From Collybiopsis luxurians FD-317 M1 (Eukaryota; Basidiomycota; Agaricomycetes; Agaricales; Omphalotaceae): DNA of 64,000 bases. Below are positions 56,901 through 64,000 of this stretch, piece after piece. A program made the translations under genes and the position numbers. The notes below the pieces were generated by a model that did no database searches, had not been told where the DNA came from, and saw only the letters and a program-made list of their open reading frames with translations. The stretch is taken from assembly GCA_000827265.1 (NCBI GenBank), contig KN834779.1, positions 188,679 through 252,678 on the forward strand, read 5' to 3'. Each line of letters begins with the position of its first letter. The stretch's first letter is position 1.

Positions 56901-57495
56901 CGTTTTGGCAAATTCATTGATTCTTATTCAATTCTTTTGCCTCCACCAGGTCGATGCTCGTCTCTCCTCTCGTTCAAACGAAATAATTGATAAAGGCCAA
57001 ACGGGTAAACATGCCAACTTTTTCGGCGGGTAAGTAATTGTTTCCCCTCATATCCCCATCTTTGCTCAACTCTGTTGATCCCGAATGTAAAGAGCAAAGA
57101 ACAAGAGCGGAAAAGAAGCCATGGACGACGACGATTCACCGAAGCCTTCTCCCGGGAAGCGTCCTCGTACCAATGCATCTGCGGAGATCGATATTGCTGA
57201 TAGAGTCAGTCTAATCCTTCGTCGACTCTCTTTTGCACCACGAGTACTAATCGTCGACCTTTCTCCTTCCCTTCTTATCCTGTAGCCGCCGACGGACTTT
57301 TTTGGGCGTCTCATTCAACCATCAGCTGGTGGTCAAAAGAAACCAAAATCCACCGCGCGAGGCTCGAAGATTACTTCGAGAACGTCCGCCGCAGTGGCAG
57401 TCGATACTACATCGAAATTCCATGTCGGGTACAAGTATAAGGAGGGAAATTCTGCTGCAGTACGGAAACCAATCAAGATTTCTGCTTTTCTGTAG
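53982..57495 (+). CDS. CTF18: Chromosome transmission fidelity protein 18, RFC-like AAA+ clamp loader subunit, 878 aa
   Basis: Large subunit of the alternative clamp loader that acts on PCNA and supports sister-chromatid cohesion and fork checkpoint signalling. Sixteen exons: 53982-54177, 54231-54482, 54525-54645, 54696-54939, 54995-55092, 55144-55276, 55333-55390, 55446-55705, 55764-55989, 56055-56278, 56321-56521, 56585-56715, 56783-56873, 56950-57029, 57093-57204, 57286-57495 (2637 bases). Landmarks: [20 protein letters not shown], Walker [12 protein letters not shown], Walker [11 protein letters not shown], sensor-1 [28 protein letters not shown], and the C-terminal CTF18 region ([47 protein letters not shown]). 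The end ([20 protein letters not shown] followed by AFL) is the conserved tail that docks on Ctf8/Dcc1. The N-terminus has four FxxNGLL repeats. The donor at 54483 (GTTGAT) is unusual. Confidence 0.93.
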
Positions 57496-57683
57496 ATTTG
57501 CAATGGACTCGAAAAACGTGTACGAAAGTATCTTAAGCGCCGTGTACCTCTAGAAATGGTGTTTGTTAATCAATCCTCAGGCCCCCTTGTAGTGGCGTTT
57601 TTAATAGAGTTGTGAAAGGCTAAGCGTGGAGCAACCTGACACTACGATTGGCTGATGTCGCGCGCGATTTCCACATGCCGTTG

Positions 57684-57704
57684 GGCGCTAATTTTTCGTC
57701 GCTA
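57684..57704. promoter_or_regulatory. Degenerate GCGCTAA element upstream of F-box paralog 4
   Basis: GGCGCTAATTTTTCGTCGCTA, about 165 bases upstream of the start at 57851. It has one full arm (GGCGCTAA) and a damaged second arm (GTCGCTA). Same position as the intact palindromes before paralogs 5 and 6. Confidence 0.4.
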
Positions 57705-57850
57705 GTTTTCTTGAATCGTCGCGACTAGTCCATTTGTAGCCAGGCTTTCAGGCCAAAAATACGTGCAAGTAAGCGATCTCTATTGTCGATATCCCCTTCT
57801 ATGTAACTGGTCGATCAGTATCCACGAATTTCTGCTGCTCAGCTGTGGCC

Positions 57851-59145
57851 ATGTCCCTGCGTCAAAGTTGGGAGCGTCGAGTCCCAAACGAAATCTCATC
57901 AATAGTCATCGAAAATCTAGCCGATAACTTCCCTGCTCTTCGTAATACGGCCCTGGCTTGCAGAGACTTTGCAGCTCTGGCTCAACCTCACATCTTCCGA
58001 GAGATTGACCTCGAGGAAAACTACTGTCATCAAGTACTTTTTCGCTCATATCCACGAGTTCATCGACTAGCATCTCTGTTGCAAAATTCGGAAATCAATC
58101 GATATGTACAAAGGCTTCACCTCTCCTCAAGTGGGATCCCCTCGGATGTCGTGGCGCACATACTGCGTCACTTGACGGCGCTGACCAGTCTAAGCATACA
58201 CGATCCAGAGTGCAGGCTTTTCCAGGAAATCGAAACGTCATCTGTGCGTGGGACATTGAAACAGCTGCATCTTTATTCTCCATTTCCTTGCAGGTGGGAT
58301 TTTGTGTCCTTCAAACGGATGCTCTTGTCTCTCAGTGACTTGGAAGTGCTTGCCGTGTGTGGTTCACGCAGGTTCTCAGAGCCTGGAGCTTTCTTGCTGC
58401 CAAGCTCGTTGAGAATGGCTTCTTTCACAAAAATAAACGCGGATCTGTTGCGTGCCATTGGAGCAGGCCTACAAATTTCGCCTCTCCCGTTTCTTCATAC
58501 GCTGATCCTTGATCCATTCGCTGCAATTCCGCGCGGTCACGTAGACTGGAATGGGCTTGCGTCTGATACGCAAATTATTTACAAGGTGCACACTGACTAT
58601 TTCACTGACCCCTTCCGACAAGCGAGAAGTAAGCACGTATTCATTGTGCTTAATGTCAATACTAATTCACATTTTTAGGCTTCACTTTTGCTACGAGAGG
58701 AATTGCAGCAACGAAACTCATGTTTATCTGTCTTCAATCCCCATGGATCGCACAACCTTTTGCTTGTATAATTTCTCATCTTCCCGGTACCGTTCGCGAA
58801 CTTTGCATCAATATAACAGCAGAGGCCCAGGACGCCCACTGTTATGATCGCTCCCTTCCACGCTCACCCTCAAGAGAGTGGACTGAATTCGACTCTGCGC
58901 TCGTGAAACGGCACGAGCAGGGATTGCTGCACCGAGTATGCTTTAGATGTACGAAATGTGAGGGTACTGGCTCTCCCAAACACTACATCTTCAGCTACTC
59001 TTCTTTGCATAATCCGACTAATGAGAAGATCGTTTTGGAAAATCGAACAATTCTGGACGAGGTTGAGGATAACCTGCCTAGGTCCAAAGGTAGGGGCTTC
59101 CTCGAGGTCGACCGTGATACAGTGTTTTTTGAACCTACCATGTGA
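57851..59145 (+). CDS. F-box protein, paralog 4, 414 aa
   Basis: Two exons, 57851-58628 and 58679-59145 (1245 bases). The start chosen is the ATG of MSLRQSWERRVPNEIS, as no other ATG is in frame with the upstream leader. The N-terminus is shorter than in the other paralogs and lacks the SERIFKRNH basic stretch. F-box: VPNEISSIVIENLADNFPAL, LACRDFAALAQPHIFREIDL. Leucine-rich middle: LTALTSLSIHDPE, LSDLEVLAVCGSRRFSE, PLPFLHTLILDPF. Exon 2: FTFATRGIAATKLMFICLQ, GLLHRVCFRCTKCEG and the end FLEVDRDTVFFEPTM. It is the first of the three plus-strand copies and is closest to paralog 2 of the minus-strand set. Confidence 0.87.
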
Positions 59146-59925
59146 ACGTGTTTATTGCAAAGTAATCATAATTCAACTTGAAGTTGGAGATTTGGATTTG
59201 TCGGTAAATGAAACGAACAGACACGAAACAAACAAACCGGAATAACAGACGCGAGGAGACAGCGTTGAAGTACCAGTCGCCGGGATGTTCGCGCAAAGAT
59301 GGTGTTAACTCTACTTTACGTTTCGTTCTACACAGAAGTTGTAGTAGTAACTCATTGGGATCTGCGTCCGTACGACTGAACAAGATATTACGAAATCTGT
59401 GACCGGCGTGGAGGAGCACCGGGCCCGTCGCCCAAGCTTCGCAAGAGCCAGAACCACAGTGCAGTTACACCTGCTTGGTTGTACCCCAATGTGTTCCCGC
59501 TCACGCAGGGGGAAAAGTGTCAGGTCTTACGACCCCTCCTCCCCTATTCAAACATTTCCCTACATACGTACACCAGAGCGTTACCCGTAGCTACAACATC
59601 CACCACAGATACCCACTCAGGGATAACCCCAAGCGAACGGAGCACAACTAATTATTGTTGCGGCTCCCCGCTCCTTAGTGCTTAGACTTACTTACTTGCG
59701 GCAATGAACAGTCAAAAAAATCTGCTATTCTGCAACTATTCTGGAATCTGAAGCGCTAGTAATTTTAGCGCTCATACCGACCTCTTTCACTTGCCGCCAC
59801 TGGCTCACTGGTTCCGCGCTTTGACTTGGGTTGAAGGTAAGTGCGAGTAAGGTATCTCATCGCTTTCACTCCCGTAACTACTACTCCTCCAGTATCTTCT
59901 TATCCCGAATTCTCACTGAATTGTT
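59146..59925. other. Intergenic between F-box paralogs 4 and 5, with leader intron
   Basis: No gene recognised in 59146-59750. A likely leader intron of paralog 5 lies at 59837-59892 (GAAG|GTAAGT...CTCCAG). The corresponding place before paralog 6 is 61520-61570. Confidence 0.5.
59752..59772. promoter_or_regulatory. AGCGCTA/TAGCGCT palindrome upstream of F-box paralog 5
   Basis: AGCGCTAGTAATTTTAGCGCT has perfect 7-base arms, 154 bases upstream of the start at 59926 and before the leader intron. Matches the elements before paralogs 1, 3 and 6 in core and placement. Confidence 0.5.
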
Positions 59926-61217
59926 ATGGCCCTGCGTCGTTCTGAACGCATTTTCAAACGGAATCATCGCCGGATCCCGAACGAAATCTCGTCTATGATC
60001 ATTGACAACCTGGCCGATAACTTTCCTGCTCTTCGTAATCTGGCCTTGGTTTGCAAAGACTTTGCAGCTTTGGCTCAACCCCACATCTTTCGATACATCG
60101 ACCTTGCGAACGATCCATCCGAGAATACGGTAGTGGGTCCGGTGTGCTCATATCCACGAGTTCGTCGACTGGAATCTCTTTTAGAAAGCTCGAAAATTCA
60201 CCAATTCGTACAAAGGCTTGACCTCTCCTCAGATAGAATTTCTTCGGACGAACTCGAAGTCATGACGCGCATACTGCACCTCTTGACGAGTCTGACTAGG
60301 ATAAGCATGCGCGATCCAGAGTCCAGGCTTTTCATGGAAATCGAAAATTCATCTTTGGTTGGCACGTTGAAACGGCTTCGCATCGATAGTTCATTTCGTT
60401 ACAACTGGAATGTGGCCTCCTTTCAACGAATACTCATATCTCTCAGCTGCTTGGAAGTGCTTGCCATCTGTGGCTCACCCGAGTTCCTTGAGCCTGGAGC
60501 TTTCTCGCTGCCCAGTTCATTGAGGATGGCTTCCTTCACTGGGATACGTGCAGATTGGTTATGCGCCATTGGAGAAGGCTTGAAAATAGTGCCTCTTCCT
60601 TTCCTTCATACGCTAGTCCTTGATCCACTTTTTGCAGATCGAGAAAGTGACATAGGCTGGGATGGGCTCAGGATTGGTACCCATATTGTTTATAGGCTTC
60701 ACATTACCAATGCTCCCTATTCCAATTCCGACTATCAAATGATGCGCGGTAAGCCAGCCATCCCCCCGAAAAATATATCGTTCTTTATGTTGACATGGGT
60801 CCACAGTTTTACCCTTCATTTTTGCTACGAGAGGAATTGAGGTATCCAAATTGGCCCCCATTGTTTGCACGTTCTGCCGCTTGTATGATTCCTCATCTTC
60901 CCGGTAGCGTCAACGAGCTTTACATCGATATAACCGCAACCGTTCATCGCTCTCGACAACTGATTAAAGAACAGCTCCCACAAGAGTGGGCTAAACTGGA
61001 CTCTGCGCTTGTGGAAAGGCACAATCAAGGATTAATGAAACGAATCTGTTTCAGATGTACGAAACTGGAGGATAACGGCTCTCCTGAACACTTTATCTTT
61101 AGTCATTGCTCTTTATGTTACCCGTTTGACAAGATTGAGGATAACTTGCCTAGGTCCAAGAGTCTGGGTTTCCTCGAAGTTGATCGGGATATGGTGTTTT
61201 TTGAACCTACTATGTGA
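59926..61217 (+). pseudogene. F-box protein, paralog 5, frameshifted in exon 2
   Basis: Exon 1 (59926-60748) is intact: MALRRSERIFKRNHRR, the F-box IPNEISSMIIDNLADNFPAL with LALVCKDFAALAQPHIFRYI, and the leucine-rich middle. Exon 2 (60807-61217) starts in the usual frame (FIFATRGIEV). Relative to paralog 6 it lacks 26 bases after GAGGTA (the part coding KLMFICDQSP). The rest (CMIPHLPGSVNELYI, GLMKRICFRCTKLED, EVDRDMVFFEPTM) is therefore in another frame. The predicted lengths (823 + 411) leave one base over, which agrees. Either a recent pseudogene with a still clean C-terminal frame, a C-terminally altered protein, or a local assembly error. Confidence 0.7.
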
Positions 61218-61442
61218 TCGTGATTATTGCAAAGTAATTAGACTTGAAGCTGGCCGAAATAGCACACGCGAGGAGAGCATAATCACGGATTGAAACATCA
61301 GCGCATCATCAGCCGCCGGAATGGGCCACATTCATGCTCAGCTCTTCCAGTTGAATTATTTGGGCCTTGCAGCAAGTTTGCTTTCTTGAAGGTAGTACCA
61401 GGAGTAACTTATCGCCAAAAAAAAAATCACAAATTCTCCGAA

Positions 61443-61458
61443 GCGCTAATTTTAGCGC
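61443..61458. promoter_or_regulatory. GCGCTAA/TTAGCGC palindrome upstream of F-box paralog 6
   Basis: GCGCTAATTTTAGCGC has perfect 7-base arms with centre TT, ~150 bases upstream of the start at 61604. It is the reverse complement of the element before paralog 1. Confidence 0.5.
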
Positions 61459-61603
61459 CTAGACCAACCCTATTTTTCTCTTTCGCTTGCCGCTACTAGT
61501 GCACTGGTAGGGGTTGAAGGTAAGTGCAAGTTATCTCATCGTTTCCACTTCCTCTTAGCTTGTTCGCCAGCATCCTCCTGTTCCAAACTCTTGCTGAATT
61601 GCC

Positions 61604-62933
61604 ATGGCCCTGCGTCGTTCGGAACGCATTTTCAAACGAAATCATCGTCGGATCCCGAACGAAATTTCGTCCATAATCATTGAGAACCTGGCCGATAACT
61701 TTACTGCTCTTCGTAATCTGGCCTTGGTTTGCAAAGACTTTGCAGCTTTGGCCCAGTCCCACATCTTTCGAGAGATTGACCTTGCGATCAATCCATCCAA
61801 AGAGACGGCATTTCGCTCTTATCCACGAGTCCGTCGACTGGCATCTCTTTTAGAGAGCTCGGAAATTCACCAATTCGTACAAAGACTTAAGCTCTCCTCA
61901 GATGGAATTTCTCTGGATGAGCTCGGAGTCATGGCGCACATTCTACACCTCTTGACAAGTCTGACAAGCCTCACCATGCGCCGACCAGAATCCAGGCTTT
62001 TTGTGGAAATCGAAACGTCATCTTTGGGTGGCACGTTGAAATGGCTTCGTGTCGATAGTTCAATTCGTTGCAACTGGAATTTGGCCTCCTTTCAACGCAT
62101 GCTCATGTCCCTCAGTTGCTTGGAAGTGCTTGCCATGTGTGGCTCACCCGAGTTCCTTGAGCCTGGAGCTTTCTTGCTGCCCAGCTCATTGAGGATGGCT
62201 TCCTTCACTGTGATACGTGCAAATTTGTTATGCGCCATTGGAAGAGGCTTGAAAATAGTGCCTCTTCCTTTCCTTCGTACACTAGTCCTTGATCCACTTT
62301 TTGCAGATCAAGATCAAGGAGGTCACGTAGATTGGAACGGGCTTAGGACTGGTACCCGTGTGTTTTATAAGCTGCACATCAACAGGTTTCCCTACACTAT
62401 TGGTGACTATCAAACAACTCGCGGTAAGCCAGTTCCCCCCCAAAAAAAATCATTTTTGATGTTAACATGGATCTGCAGTCTTTCCTTTCATTTTTGCTAC
62501 GAGAGGAATTGAGGTACAAAAACTCATGTTTATCTGTGATCAATCCCCCTGGCTCTCATTGTTCGCACGATGCGTTTCTTATATGATTCCTCACCTTCCC
62601 AGTAGCGTTAGCGAGCTTTGCATCGATGCAACCGCAACGGTTCAATATTCCTTACAGAAACAGGACCCGCAAGATTGGCCAAAATTGGATGATGCGCTTG
62701 TGAAAAGGCACGAGCAAGGATTAATGAAACGAGTCTGCTTCAGATGTACGAAACTGGAGGATGACGGTTCTCCTGAACACTTTGTCTTTAGTCACCCGTT
62801 TGGCAAGATTGATCGGGACTGGGTGGGGGATCGAACAATTTTGGACGAGATTGAGGGTAGCTTGCCTAGGTCCAAAAGTCTGGGCTTCCTCGAAGTCGAT
62901 CGGGATACGGTGTTTTTTGAACCTACTATGTAA
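61604..62933 (+). CDS. F-box protein, paralog 6, 424 aa
   Basis: Two exons, 61604-62423 and 62479-62933 (1275 bases, in frame). N-terminus MALRRSERIFKRNHRR, F-box IPNEISSIIIENLADNFTAL with LALVCKDFAALAQSHIFREI. Leucine-rich middle: LTSLTSLTMRRPES, LSCLEVLAMCGSPEFLE, PLPFLRTLVLDPLFAD. Exon 2: FIFATRGIEVQKLMFICDQS, MIPHLPSSVSELCIDA, GLMKRVCFRCTKLED, and the end EVDRDTVFFEPTM. It is nearly the same as paralog 5 in exon 1, so the two arose by a recent tandem duplication. A leader intron (61520-61570) and the GCGC palindrome precede it. By family a Skp1-binding ubiquitin-ligase subunit; substrate unknown. Confidence 0.88.
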
Positions 62934-63253
62934 TCAGACTTGAAGCTGGTCAACATTATAAAATAGCGGACGCGACAAATATATGTCATTGATAAGTTGG
63001 CACAACTAGGATACGTCCTTAGGTTACGAACGACTGACACGCAACCCACACGGTCCCGTGAATATCACACATCCAAGATGAACCAAAAAAAAAATAATGT
63101 CCCAAGTTATAGTTGAGAATAATACAAGAAATGGTCAAAGGAATGTGTATGTAAGTGGATAGTATGTTCCACAAAGTCCAAAAAGTTCAAAAATCCCTCT
63201 GCTCAAATCACCAACAAAAAAGAAAAGAAAAACCTTCAACCAGTTTCACCGCC

Positions 63254-64000
63254 TTAAACAGAAAATCTGACCAACGCCGCAACATCCTTCAGAGACTGCC
63301 TCGTCTTGGGATAAACTGGCTCCGGCGCGACAATTTCCAGCTTCAATTTTTCAGCCTCTTGCTTGAATCCAACCCGTGGATCGACGGCGAACCTAGGCCG
63401 ACGACGAAGGGAACGACAGCTCTTGCTAGAAGAAGCAGAAGACTCGGTGGTCGATGAACTTTGATGAGAATTACCGTCTACTCCCCGCACCTCGATGGGG
63501 AGATTTGCGGTACCATGAGGAGCAATCAAAAGGTCGACCAACTGGGAGGAGTTAGAACCGTAAGACGACACAGAGCCAACAACGAACAATTCTGGACGGG
63601 GGCGACGGGAAGGAGGAACGTTGCCTTTCAAGATACGCACTTCAACTTCTTCGGAGTCTGCAGAACTCCAGCTAGGAGAGGCGTCGTCGGATGAACTCTC
63701 CCCGGAAAAAGAATCTTCCACCTTGAACTCTTCCACCTTGAACTCGACGTCGACTGCTACTTGTATATTTGGGATAGGGGAGGAGGGAACCAGTATAGAA
63801 TCTTCTTTTTCGTCTGAAGCGTAGAATGTCTCGACTGCTAGGATCTCGTTTCGTAAGAAGGGAATGCTTATTCGAGCTATGGGATTAAGATGGAAGATAC
63901 GTTTGAGGAGATGATGGAGAGCATCAGAGATCGGTAGAGCATTCCGAATTGAGTTGCGGTCTAGCAGGAAGGCGTCAAAGCAAGGATCGCTGCTTTGAGC
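63254..64000 (-). CDS. Serine/threonine protein kinase, C-terminal part (partial)
   Basis: Open minus-strand frame from the right window edge to the stop at 63254, about 248 residues. The first ~50 residues (SSDPCFDAFLLD, LPISDALHHLLKRIFHLNP and IARISIPFLRNEILAV) look like the last helices of a protein kinase fold, where the NPxxRIS/T motif carries the conserved Arg of subdomain XI. The wording resembles the Ran1/Ksp1-type kinases of basidiomycetes. A short exact repeat (VEEFKVEEFKVED) and a Ser/Glu/Asp-rich disordered tail follow, ending DVAALVRFSV. The catalytic motifs lie outside the window, so activity cannot be judged. Confidence 0.65.
   Translation of the reverse strand, partial: AQSSDPCFDAFLLDRNSIRNALPISDALHHLLKRIFHLNPIARISIPFLRNEILAVETFYASDEKEDSILVPSSPIPNIQVAVDVEFKVEEFKVEDSFSGESSSDDASPSWSSADSEEVEVRILKGNVPPSRRPRPELFVVGSVSSYGSNSSQLVDLLIAPHGTANLPIEVRGVDGNSHQSSSTTESSASSSKSCRSLRRRPRFAVDPRVGFKQEAEKLKLEIVAPEPVYPKTRQSLKDVAALVRFSV

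Noticed and set aside
59400..59690. Possible structured RNA or tRNA in a GC-rich stretch
   Set aside because: No cloverleaf, A/B boxes or convincing stems found by eye.
1..64000. CRISPR arrays, bacterial operons or phage genes
   Set aside because: The window is intron-rich eukaryotic DNA; no regularly spaced repeats of that kind were seen.

Overview
The window is nuclear DNA of a filamentous basidiomycete, most likely an agaricomycete mushroom. The genes carry many introns of about 45-85 bases with GT...AG borders. The protein families are typical of that group: DUF6534-type membrane proteins, MYND-finger proteins, F-box families and an EF-hand external NADH dehydrogenase. Many small inverted-repeat transposons are present. 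Two assembly gaps occur, at 30829-31549 and 47885-48069. No species can be named from the sequence alone.

Region 1 (1-12.1 kb, and again 28.9-41.2 kb) is a decayed tandem array. Its unit is a DUF6534-like membrane-protein gene followed by a MYND zinc-finger gene, both read leftward. Five DUF6534 copies (A-E) and several MYND copies or fragments can be recognised. Every copy I could splice by eye carries a lesion: a stop codon, a lost splice site, a frameshift or a transposon. The right part of the array has been invaded by a CACTA-like element, Tc1/mariner-like MITEs (one nested in another), a hAT-like element holding a second hAT-like element, and one unclassified inverted-repeat element.

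Region 2 (12.6-23.4 kb) holds one intact gene for a 407-residue mitochondrial protein of unknown function and two intact genes for a small five-helix membrane protein. Around these are broken copies of both genes and a block of about 1.3 kb repeated three times. Units are in mixed orientation, and perfect or near-perfect palindromes sit just upstream of the membrane-protein copies.

Region 3 (24.3-27.2 kb) is a complete 15-exon gene for a mitochondrial external alternative NADH dehydrogenase with two EF-hands. Region 4 (41.6-45.4 kb) is an 8-exon class-V-like myosin with an unusually short tail and no recognisable cargo domain.

Region 5 (46.5-63 kb) is a mirrored F-box array: three paralogs on the minus strand, then MSS4 (Rab chaperone/exchange factor) and CTF18 (clamp loader) as a divergent pair, then three paralogs on the plus strand, one of them frameshifted. 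Several of the F-box genes share a GCGC...GCGC palindrome about 160 bases upstream of the start codon, and all six end in nearly the same C-terminal residues. The window closes with the 3' part of a protein kinase gene at 63254-64000.

The conserved single-copy genes (NADH dehydrogenase, myosin, MSS4, CTF18, kinase) are housekeeping genes. The lineage-specific duplicated families and the transposons fill the space between them.
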